From CAYTAP01 sp964435775 (GTDB lineage Bacteria > Planctomycetota > Phycisphaerae > Tepidisphaerales > Tepidisphaeraceae): DNA of 22,309 nucleotides. Under the pieces are notes generated by a model. It made no database searches. It was not told the DNA's origin and worked only from the letters and a program-made list of their open reading frames with translations. Below are positions 1-6,508 of the stretch, one piece after another (position 1 is the first letter of the stretch; each line of letters starts with the position of its first letter). Where the stretch lies: positions 1-22,309 of the forward strand of contig CAYTAP010000066.1 of the NCBI GenBank assembly GCA_964435775.1, given 5' to 3'. A program made the translations under genes and the position numbers.

Positions 1-1625
1 GCGGCTTCGACGCCGTCATCGGCAACCCGCCGTGGGAGCGCTTGAAGCTCCAGCAGCGCGAGTTCTTCGCCCTGGGCGCGCCGGACATCGCCGCCGCCGT
101 CAACGCCGCGACGCGGCGCAAGCTGATTGCCGCCGCCGAAACCGACCGCCCCGACTTGTTTGAGCGCTTCACGAAAGCCGCCGCCGCCGCCGAAACAACC
201 CTCGCCCATGTCCGCGCCTGCGGGGCCTTTCCCCTCACCGCGCGGGGGGATGTGAACACCTACATGCTCTTCGCGGAGCTGGCGCGAAAACTCGTCGCCC
301 CCGCCGGGCGGATCGGCCTGCTCGTCCCCAGCGGCATCGCCACCGATGACACAACCAAACACTTCTTCGCCGATGTGATCGAGAAGAAAAACCTCGTCGC
401 CCTCTATGACTTTGAGAACAAGCGGGGGATCTTTCCGGACGTGGACGGGCGCTTCAAGTTCTCCATCCTCCTGATGAACGGCCCGGCGGTGAAACATGAA
501 TCGGCCGAGTTTGTCTTCTTCGCCCACGAAATCGAGGATTTGGCGATCCGGGAGAGGCAGATCAGCCTCAGCGCCCGGGATTTGAAGCTCGTCAACCCCA
601 ACACCCGCACCTGCCCCATCTTCCGCACGAAGCGGGATGCCGAACTGACCAAGGCGATCTACCGCCGCATCCCCATCCTGATCGACAAGCAGCGCAAGGC
701 GGGAGGGAATCCGTGGGGGGTGAAGTTCGTGCGGATGTTCGACCATGATACCGCTGCCGAGCTTTTCAAGAGTCCAAATGAGTTGGCCGCGTTGAGTTTT
801 AATCAGTCAGGCAACCGCTGGATTAAGAAGACCAAAGCGATGCTTCCTTTGTACGAAGCAAAGATGCTGCAAGCATATGACCACCGCGCGGCAAGCGTCG
901 TCCATGACCGTACAAACTGGGCGAGGTCGGGCCAGACTGTCGATACCACCACCGTCGAACATATGAATCCTGAGTTTGAGCCGATGCCGAGGTGGTGGAT
1001 TGCCAGGTCCGATGTCGAGCAGGTAATGCGCGGACGAATCCAGCCCGCTTATATGTGTTACAAGGACGTAACGAGTGCGACGAACCAAAGAACGATGATT
1101 GCCGGGTATATTCCATGCGTCGCCGCTCTTCATCCCATCCCTCTAGTCCTCACTACACATGATCTGAGGCGTGAAACCTGCCTTCTCGCCAACCTGAACA
1201 GCTTGGCCTATGACTTCGTCACAAGACAGAAGGTCGGCGGACTTCATTTGAGTTTCTTCATCGTCGAACAGCTCCCCACCCTCCCGCCGGACGCTTATGG
1301 GGAAACCTGCCCGTGGGACAAGAGCCAGACGCTCGAGGCGTGGATCAGCGAGCGGGTGCTGCGTCTGACCTGCACCGCCGATGACATGCGCCCGCTGGCC
1401 GAGGCGGCGGGGTTCAAGCCGGGCATCGTCAAGTGGAACGAGGCCCAGCGGCAGCAACTCCGCGCCGAGCTGGACGCGGCCTACTTCCGCCTGTACGGCA
1501 TCGAGGACGACGACATCCAATACATTCTCGGAACCTTTCAGGGCATCGTCGATGAGGATGAGTCCCACGGCGGCGTCGGCCCCACCCGCCGGGCGATCCG
1601 CGGGGCGCTGGAGCGGATCCGCTAG
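1..1625 (+). CDS. Eco57I-type N6-adenine DNA methyltransferase, C-terminal part (5' truncated by window edge)
   Basis: The reading frame is open from base 3 and no start is visible, so the gene begins outside the window. The first visible residues contain the NPPW catalytic motif (motif IV) of N6-adenine methyltransferases at bases 24-35. A segment reading LVPSGIATDDTTKHFF follows, typical of the Eco57I/PglX-like methylase group. The remaining ~450 residues would hold the target-recognition region and the helical C-terminus, including LRAELDAAYFRLYGI, which I recall from large Eco57I-domain methylases. Such proteins transfer a methyl group from S-adenosylmethionine to adenine in DNA. They occur in restriction-modification, BREX (PglX) and class 1 DISARM loci. 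The partner genes that would tell these apart lie off the left edge. The stop is TAG at 1623-1625. The family call is strong; the system it belongs to is unknown. Confidence 0.85.
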   Translation, partial: GFDAVIGNPPWERLKLQQREFFALGAPDIAAAVNAATRRKLIAAAETDRPDLFERFTKAAAAAETTLAHVRACGAFPLTARGDVNTYMLFAELARKLVAPAGRIGLLVPSGIATDDTTKHFFADVIEKKNLVALYDFENKRGIFPDVDGRFKFSILLMNGPAVKHESAEFVFFAHEIEDLAIRERQISLSARDLKLVNPNTRTCPIFRTKRDAELTKAIYRRIPILIDKQRKAGGNPWGVKFVRMFDHDTAAELFKSPNELAALSFNQSGNRWIKKTKAMLPLYEAKMLQAYDHRAASVVHDRTNWARSGQTVDTTTVEHMNPEFEPMPRWWIARSDVEQVMRGRIQPAYMCYKDVTSATNQRTMIAGYIPCVAALHPIPLVLTTHDLRRETCLLANLNSLAYDFVTRQKVGGLHLSFFIVEQLPTLPPDAYGETCPWDKSQTLEAWISERVLRLTCTADDMRPLAEAAGFKPGIVKWNEAQRQQLRAELDAAYFRLYGIEDDDIQYILGTFQGIVDEDESHGGVGPTRRAIRGALERIR

Positions 1626-1713
1626 CCCCTCCCCCGCCGCCGGGTGTGAACCCACCGGCCTCCCCATCACCGAAACCCGCGACGGGAGAGATGACCGCGG
1701 CGCGGGGAAGGAT

Positions 1714-1764
1714 GTAGGGTGGGCCTTGGCCCTCCGGAGGGTGATGGGCCAAGGCCCGCCCTAC
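1714..1764. repeat. REP-like hairpin (19-bp arms)
   Basis: Arms 1714-1732 and 1746-1764 are complementary over 19 positions with one G/T-type mismatch, around a 13-nt loop that itself contains CTCCGGAG. The outer sequence GTAGGGTGGGCCTTGGCCC resembles dispersed REP elements seen in many bacterial genomes. It lies about 90 nt after the methyltransferase stop and could act as a transcript-end hairpin, but no U-tract follows. Confidence 0.75.
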
Positions 1765-1948
1765 AGACTGAATGTCCCCTTTTCGTCATCTTCGTTGAAT
1801 GACGCGCGCGGTGCGTTCGGGGCACCGTTATTGCATCGTTTGGAGGAAAGGCCGACTTCACCGAAAAATCGGATTATTTGGAAAATGCCGTTTATCCGGC
1901 CAATAACCCCAAGCGGACGTTCTCCCGCCGCGCCGGGGCAGGTCAAAA

Positions 1949-2116
1949 GAGATGGCTTTCAAGTTGACTTCCATGGCTTTTGACTCAACTTCCATGGCTT
2001 TTGACTTAACTTCCATGGCTTTTGACTTGAAAACAACCTCTTTCGACTCGTAAACGACCTCTTTCAACTTGAGAACGATCTCTTTCAACTCTCAAACGAC
2101 CTCTTTCAACTTGAAT
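1949..2116. repeat. Tandem array of eight 21-bp units
   Basis: Eight consecutive 21-bp units run without a spacer, starting at 1949, 1970, 1991, 2012, 2033, 2054, 2075 and 2096. The first four share the core ATGGCTTT; the last four share the core CTCTTTC and mostly end CAACTTGA. The period is a multiple of three, so both strands read as seven-residue repeats. The minus strand gives KAMEV/KEVV-type heptads and the plus strand gives SMAFD/TTSF-type heptads. An in-frame stop interrupts each strand and no good ribosome-binding site was seen, so I treat it as a minisatellite and not a gene. Confidence 0.9.
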
Positions 2117-2123
2117 CCAGATC

Positions 2124-2234
2124 AAGGGGACATCCAGAATATCCCCGCGAGCGATTCGCCGGGGCTGACGCTTTTGGAACATGCGGCGGGTCGGCGGACG
2201 AGCTGGCGGGCGGGGATATCCTGGATGTCCCCTT
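2124..2234. repeat. Inverted-repeat cassette with 25-bp arms
   Basis: Arm 2124-2148 (beginning AAGGGGACATCC) and arm 2210-2234 (ending GGATGTCCCCTT) are complementary in 24 of 25 positions and enclose 61 bp. Each arm is itself a near palindrome (GGGGACATCC...ATATCCCC). The GGGGACAT motif resembles palindromes associated with REP/RAYT elements, but no transposase is present. A related GAATGTCCCCTTTT occurs at 1770-1783. Confidence 0.75.
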
Positions 2235-2239
2235 TCCCG

Positions 2240-2314
2240 TCTCTGCGCCTCCGCGGCTCGGCGCGCCAATTTGAAGGGAAAAGAGACTCGCGCCAAGCCG
2301 CCGAGGCGCGGAGA
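2240..2314. repeat. Dispersed palindromic repeat, copy 1
   Basis: Arms 2240-2265 and 2289-2314 are complementary in 23 of 26 positions around the loop CCAATTTGAAGGGAAAAGA. The core 2249-2311 matches 5330-5392 in 62 of 63 bases, in the same orientation. A partial copy of its right half occurs at 5094-5130. Confidence 0.85.
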
Positions 2315-2333
2315 AATGCCACGGATTTTTGAT

Positions 2334-2399
2334 TCATCCTTCATCCCTCATCCCTCATCCTTCATCCTTCATCCTTCTCCTCGCGTCCTTCATCCTTCG
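2334..2399. repeat. TTCATCC/CTCATCC heptanucleotide microrepeat
   Basis: A degenerate 7-bp repeat (TTCATCC, CTCATCC) runs for about 66 bp, interrupted once by TTCTCCTCGCG. It ends some 50 bp before the likely start of the TPR/peptidase gene, so it may lie in that gene's promoter or leader. A short inverse-orientation remnant (GGATGAAGGATGAA) occurs at 5083-5097, after the gene. Confidence 0.75.
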
Positions 2400-2451
2400 T
2401 TTCCTCCGCGCCGATGGGATATCATGTTGGGGGCCGGGGGAACGCAAGGAG

Positions 2452-5040
2452 ATGGCGGTGGTGAACGGGATCGGACGGTTGATGCTGGGAGCGACAGCGC
2501 TGGCGGCGGGGGCGCTGGCCGCCGCGCCGGCGCTCGGTGGGATCATCGAGGAGAGCAGCATCCCCCGCGTCTGGATCGAGGCGCAGCTGCCCGAGGATTT
2601 GCCGCCGCTGCATTACCCGGCCTATTACACGCCGCTGGACAAGGCCAGGGCGCAGGCGTTCGCGGGGCGATACAAGCTGGCGCTGATGACGCTGTCGGGC
2701 GTGCGGGGCGGGGATGCCGCCGAGATCGCGATGATCAAAGCGACGGCGCTATCGGCGCGGGGGAGGAGCGATGAGGCGCTGGCGGCGCTGGATGATCCGG
2801 CCATTGCGGGGAATGAAAAGGCGCGGGTGCTGGCGGCGCGGATTCTCGCCGATGCCGGGAAGATGACCGAGGCGATCGCGCGCCTGCATGAGCTGCTCAA
2901 GGCGCATCCCGATTCCATCGCCGGGCATTATTATCTGGGGGCGTTCTCCGAGCGGGTGGGCGATCTCGCGGCGGCGAAAGCGGCGTATGGGTGGTTTGAC
3001 GCCGCGCCGCAAAAGTTCATGGACCAATGGATCGGGCGGGGGGCGGAGGCGTTCAATAGCGATGCGGCCACGGTCGAGCTCGTCGGGCGGGCGTATGACC
3101 GGCTCTCGACGCTGACGGGGGCGTATCAGAACAATCGCGGGCTGCACGATGCGATCCTGGGCATCTTCGTCAAGGCGTACGATGTGATCGACCGGGGGTA
3201 TTGGCCGGCGCACGTGGCGGCGGCGGACTACTTTTTGTCCCACGACAACGCCGCCGAAGCGCAAAAGGAGCTGGCGCTGGCGGCGGCGGGGAACCCCAAC
3301 GATGCCGAGCTGCTCAACTTGTATGGCCGCATCGCGATCGCGCAATACAACTTTGATGGCGGGGACAAGGCGATCGCCGCGCTGCGGAAGGTCAACCCCC
3401 ATTCCACGCTCGCCGACAAGCTCGAGTGCCGGAACCTGATCCAACAGCGGCGGCCGGGGGAGGCCGAACGAATCGCGCGAAACATTCTTTCGCAAAGGCC
3501 GGACGATCTGGAGGCGCTGGGGCTGGCGGCGGCGGCCAATGCGCTCCAGCTCAAGAGTGATCAGACGCAGGCGATTCTCAAGCGCGTCGATGCCCTCGAT
3601 CCGGACAACGCGACGGCGTACGTCGAGGTCGCCGACGCCCTGGGGGCGATGCGGCAATACCCCCGCGCCGAGGCGATGTACAAGATCGCCATCGCCCGCG
3701 CCCCCTGGTGGAGCGAGCCGCAAACGAACCTGGGATTGCTCTACACGCAAAGCGGCGATGAGGATGCCGCCCGGGCCACGCTGGAGGCGGCGCATGTCCT
3801 CGATCCCTTCAACCTCCGCGCGACCAATTACCTCCGCCTGCTCGATGACATGGCGAAGATGGCGACGAAGCAAAGCGCCCATTTCATCGTGATGTATGAT
3901 GCCAAGCTCGATCCCGTCATTGCCGAATACGTCAACGATTACATGGAGAGCGTTTACGCGCAGGTCTGCGGGGATTTTCAGTTTGAGCCGCCGGTCAAGA
4001 CGTACATCGAAGTCTTCCCGACGCACGATGCGTTTTCGGTGCGAACGACGGGCTCGCCGTGGATCGGGACGGTGGGCGCGAGCACGGGGCGGGTCATCGC
4101 CCTGGTCTCGCCGCGCAAGGGGGAGGGGACGCTGGGGGTCTATGACTGGTCGCGGGTCCTCCGCCATGAGTTCACCCATACCGTGACGCTGGCGGCGACG
4201 GACAACCGGATCACCCACTGGCTGACCGAGGGGTTGGCCGTTGGCGAGGAGCATGCGCCGATCCCCTGGGACTGGGCGCCGATGCTCTATGAGGCGGTGA
4301 CGAAGAAAAAACTCTTCACGCTCGAGAACCTGACCTGGGGCTTTGTCCGTCCGAAGAAACCGGCGGATCGGCAGCTCGCCTACGCCCAGTCGTACTGGAT
4401 CTGTTTGTACATGAGCGAGCGCTACGGGCATGCGGCGATATTGAGGCTGCTGGCCGAGCTGCGGGGCGGGGCCGGTCAGGAACAGGCGTTCGAGGCGGTC
4501 TTCCATCGGACGCTCTCGCAGTTTTCAGAGGACTTCAACGAGTGGGCGACCGCGCGTGTGAAGGGATGGGGCTACGACGCCGCGACGACGCGGGAATATG
4601 AAACCCTCGCCCGCCGCGGCGGGGAACTGATCGCCCGGCGGGAATACGCCCAGGCGGTGGGCGTCTGGGAGCAGGCGGCGAAGCTGCGCCCGATGGATCC
4701 CCTTCCCCATCAGCGGCTGGCCGGGCTGTACCTGACCCGCGCCGCGCACGATCCGGCCAGGGCGATCGCGCAGCTCGAGGCGCTGGACAAGGTGGAACTG
4801 AAGGACAACCGCTACGCCAAGCGCCTCGCCGGCCTTCTCCGCGACCAGGGGAACTTTCAACAGGCGGCGGCGTATGCCCTGCGCGCCGTCCACATCGACC
4901 CGTACGATTTGCGCGCCCACGAACTGCTGGCCGACTTGTATGAACGAACCGGCGACGCGGCGGGATTGTCCAAGGAGCGGCGGGTGATCCCGATTCTGTC
5001 CAAGTGGATTGAGGAGAATCACCATCCCGGCGGGGAATGA
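2452..5040 (+). CDS. TPR-repeat protein with peptidase MA-like (HExxH) domain
   Basis: I place the start at ATG 2452, giving 862 residues. AAGGAG lies directly before it, so GTG 2458, 6 nt downstream of AAGGAG, is equally possible. An upstream in-frame TTG would translate the TTCATCC microrepeat and is rejected. The N-terminus has an Arg and then an Ala/Leu-rich hydrophobic stretch (about residues 9-30), consistent with export or membrane anchoring. Helical TPR-like repeats fill residues ~40-460 and return at ~690-840. Between them is a gluzincin-type domain with HEFTH at residues 572-576 and TEGLA, whose Glu593 is the probable third zinc ligand, as in Peptidase_MA_2 proteins. The likely role is an envelope-associated metallopeptidase or scaffold; its substrate is unknown. 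Long antisense frames over this gene are codon-bias shadows. Confidence 0.88.
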   Translation: MAVVNGIGRLMLGATALAAGALAAAPALGGIIEESSIPRVWIEAQLPEDLPPLHYPAYYTPLDKARAQAFAGRYKLALMTLSGVRGGDAAEIAMIKATALSARGRSDEALAALDDPAIAGNEKARVLAARILADAGKMTEAIARLHELLKAHPDSIAGHYYLGAFSERVGDLAAAKAAYGWFDAAPQKFMDQWIGRGAEAFNSDAATVELVGRAYDRLSTLTGAYQNNRGLHDAILGIFVKAYDVIDRGYWPAHVAAADYFLSHDNAAEAQKELALAAAGNPNDAELLNLYGRIAIAQYNFDGGDKAIAALRKVNPHSTLADKLECRNLIQQRRPGEAERIARNILSQRPDDLEALGLAAAANALQLKSDQTQAILKRVDALDPDNATAYVEVADALGAMRQYPRAEAMYKIAIARAPWWSEPQTNLGLLYTQSGDEDAARATLEAAHVLDPFNLRATNYLRLLDDMAKMATKQSAHFIVMYDAKLDPVIAEYVNDYMESVYAQVCGDFQFEPPVKTYIEVFPTHDAFSVRTTGSPWIGTVGASTGRVIALVSPRKGEGTLGVYDWSRVLRHEFTHTVTLAATDNRITHWLTEGLAVGEEHAPIPWDWAPMLYEAVTKKKLFTLENLTWGFVRPKKPADRQLAYAQSYWICLYMSERYGHAAILRLLAELRGGAGQEQAFEAVFHRTLSQFSEDFNEWATARVKGWGYDAATTREYETLARRGGELIARREYAQAVGVWEQAAKLRPMDPLPHQRLAGLYLTRAAHDPARAIAQLEALDKVELKDNRYAKRLAGLLRDQGNFQQAAAYALRAVHIDPYDLRAHELLADLYERTGDAAGLSKERRVIPILSKWIEENHHPGGE

Positions 5041-5045
5041 GGGTT

Positions 5046-5074
5046 CACCACGGAGACCACGGAGAGCACGGAGG
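5046..5074. repeat. CACGGAG-family dispersed repeat
   Basis: The repeated unit ACCACGGAG/AGCACGGAG starts 6 nt after the TPR/peptidase stop. The same family recurs inverted at 5416-5446 and at 11638-11800, with a related element at 22065-22140. Confidence 0.8.
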
Positions 5075-5093
5075 GGGGACGGGGATGAAGGAT

Positions 5094-5130
5094 GAAAAGA
5101 GACGCGCGCCAAGCCGCCGAGGCGCGGAGA
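5094..5130. repeat. Partial copy of the dispersed palindromic repeat
   Basis: This is the right half only: GAAAAGAGAC is followed by the GCGCCAAGCCGCCGAGGCGC core that also appears at 2290-2309 and 5371-5390. The left arm is missing and is replaced by a GGATGAAGGATGAA microrepeat. Confidence 0.75.
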
Positions 5131-5329
5131 GGGGGAAGGATGCCAACGGCTCCGGGAGGGATAAGAGCGGGTGCGAGGGGCGCTGCGCGGGGCGGACTCC
5201 GCGACTTCACCGGCCAGATGCCCGCCGCCCACGCTCTCTTCTTTACGTTCCTTGCGTTCTTTCGCGGCCAATCTCTTCGCTTCCACGCGCCTTGGCGGCC
5301 CATCTCCCCCCGTTGTCTTCCCTTTGCGG

Positions 5330-5392
5330 CTCCGCGGCTCGGCGCGCCAATTTGAAGGGAAAAGAGGCTCGCGCCAAGCCGCCGAGGCGCGG
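5330..5392. repeat. Dispersed palindromic repeat, copy 2
   Basis: Matches 2249-2311 at 62 of 63 positions in the same orientation; the one difference is A2286 versus G. The two copies bracket the TPR/peptidase gene as direct repeats about 3.08 kb apart. Confidence 0.85.
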
Positions 5393-5415
5393 GGAGGGTT
5401 CTCATCCCGCCTCTC

Positions 5416-5446
5416 CCTCCGTGCTCTCCGTGTTCTCCGTGTTGAA
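5416..5446. repeat. CACGGAG-family repeat, inverted copy
   Basis: CCTCCGTGCTCTCCGTG and what follows is the reverse complement of the element at 5046-5074. It ends 5-6 nt from the 3' end of the minus-strand dehydrogenase gene (stop at 5452-5454). Confidence 0.75.
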
Positions 5447-5451
5447 TCCTC

Positions 5452-6339
5452 TTATCCGCCCGCACGGCCATCGCCGCGCGCGACGACTTCATAGAGCGCC
5501 TGCGTCCCCTGTCGCCCCCGGCCTTGCTTGCTTGCGCGCTCGAAGAGGCGGGTGACCAGCGCCGTCGCCTCAAGCGACAGGCCCGCTTCGCCAGCCGCCT
5601 CGCCGACGAGGCGCAGGTCCTTGGCCTGCAGGTCGATCATGAAGCCGGGGGCGTAATCGCCCGCCACCATCTTCGGGCCCAGGTTCGCCAGTTGCCACGA
5701 CCCGGCCGCCCCGCCGCCGACGGCGGTCAGCGTCTTGGGCAAATCCAGCCCGTTCGCCTCGGCGAAGCGCAGCGCCTCGCAGACCGCCAGGTTGGTCACG
5801 GCGACGAGGATCTGGTTGACGAGCTTGGTCAGTTGCCCGCTGCCGCTTTCGCCGCACCAGGTGATCGTGCGCCCCATCAATTCCAGCAGCGGGAGCGCCG
5901 CGCGATAGGCCGCCTCCTCCCCGCCGACCATGATCGAGAGCGTCGCATTTTTCGCCCCCACATCGCCGCCGCTGATCGGCGCATCGAGGAGCGTCGCCCC
6001 CTTTTGAGCGAGCAAATCGGCCATCCGCCGGGTGGCGCTGGGGGAGATCGTCGAATGATCGACGACGATCAAACCCCGCCGCGCCGCCGATGCGATGCCA
6101 TCGGTTCCCAGGACGACCGCCTCGACATCCGGCGTGTCCGGCACGCAGATGAAGAGGACATCGGCCTGGCGCGCCGCCTCGGCGGGGCTGGCCGCCCATC
6201 GCGCCCCGCGCCCGATCAACCCGGCGGCCTTGTCGCGGGTTCGCGTGAAAACCGTCAGCGGATGTCCGGCCTTGAGCAGATGCCCCGCCATCGGCTCGCC
6301 CATGATCCCCAGACCGATGAATGCCAGTCGCGTTGCCAT
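5452..6339 (-). CDS. NAD(P)-dependent beta-hydroxyacid dehydrogenase (3-hydroxyisobutyrate dehydrogenase / GarR family)
   Basis: The start is ATG at 6337-6339, placing the Rossmann motif right at the N-terminus; an upstream extension would add 17 unrelated residues. The product is 295 residues, the usual family length. GLGIMGEPMAG (residues 9-19) is the NAD(P)-binding glycine loop. DAPISGG (119-125) is the substrate-binding loop. The catalytic Lys is K172 in GQLTKLVNQ, with N176 following. These enzymes oxidise 3-hydroxy acids such as 3-hydroxyisobutyrate or reduce tartronate semialdehyde; which one applies here cannot be read from sequence. It is transcribed away from the GH123-like lipoprotein gene and shares no operon with its neighbours. 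Confidence 0.92.
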   Translation of the reverse strand: MATRLAFIGLGIMGEPMAGHLLKAGHPLTVFTRTRDKAAGLIGRGARWAASPAEAARQADVLFICVPDTPDVEAVVLGTDGIASAARRGLIVVDHSTISPSATRRMADLLAQKGATLLDAPISGGDVGAKNATLSIMVGGEEAAYRAALPLLELMGRTITWCGESGSGQLTKLVNQILVAVTNLAVCEALRFAEANGLDLPKTLTAVGGGAAGSWQLANLGPKMVAGDYAPGFMIDLQAKDLRLVGEAAGEAGLSLEATALVTRLFERASKQGRGRQGTQALYEVVARGDGRAGG

Positions 6340-6437
6340 GCGGCCGATTACAACCCCGTTGGCGGCGCGCGGCAATGGCGTCGGGGGCATTTTGAATCGA
6401 TCCGAAGCCGCTCAGGTCTCGCCAGCCACCGCCGGAT

Positions 6438-6467
6438 TTGCCCCATCCCCCAATCGTTGGGTAAACT
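6438..6467 (+). promoter_or_regulatory. Possible promoter of the GH123-like lipoprotein gene
   Basis: TTGCCC (6438-6443) and TAAACT (6462-6467) are separated by 18 bp, about 40-85 nt before the candidate starts. The match to sigma-70 consensus is weak and this is only a candidate. Confidence 0.25.
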
Positions 6468-6508
6468 CTGCGTCACGATGCCGTCGTCCGCTCATCATCG
6501 CCGGGCGG

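Larger units (their letters stand above)
1626..2451. other. Gene-free, repeat-rich intergenic region
   Basis: About 826 bp between the methyltransferase and the TPR/peptidase gene with no convincing gene. It holds, in order, a REP-like hairpin (1714-1764), a 21-bp tandem array (1949-2116), a 25-bp inverted-repeat cassette (2124-2234), a palindromic repeat copy (2240-2314) and a TTCATCC microrepeat (2334-2399). Bases 1765-1948 show nothing I recognise. Short reading frames here are driven by the repeats. Confidence 0.8.
5041..5451. other. Repeat mosaic between two convergent genes
   Basis: The 411 bp between the TPR/peptidase gene and the minus-strand dehydrogenase consist largely of dispersed repeats. 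They are CACGGAG-type at 5046-5074, a partial palindromic copy at 5094-5130, a TTCCTTGCGTTCTTTCGCGGCC-type element at about 5232-5275, a full palindromic copy at 5330-5392, and an inverted CACGGAG-type element at 5416-5446. The reading frames across it are repeat translations and no gene is supported. Confidence 0.8.

Noticed and set aside
1952..2053. 33-residue plus-strand peptide from the 21-bp array
   Set aside because: An ATG exists but without a spaced ribosome-binding site, and the peptide is purely the repeat.
1858..2088. 76-residue heptad-repeat protein on the minus strand
   Set aside because: Starts at a TTG inside the 21-bp array with an in-frame stop just upstream and no ribosome-binding site; better explained as a tandem repeat.
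1949..2116. CRISPR array
   Set aside because: Units are contiguous with no unique spacers and diverge gradually; no cas genes nearby.
2749..4506. 585-residue antisense frame over the TPR/peptidase gene
   Set aside because: It is Arg/Pro/Gly-rich with no recognisable domain and mirrors the GC-rich codon bias of the real gene, which has TPR and HExxH motifs.
5037..5555. 172-residue plus-strand frame after the TPR gene
   Set aside because: Covers the dispersed-repeat mosaic and the antisense of the dehydrogenase gene; no protein features.
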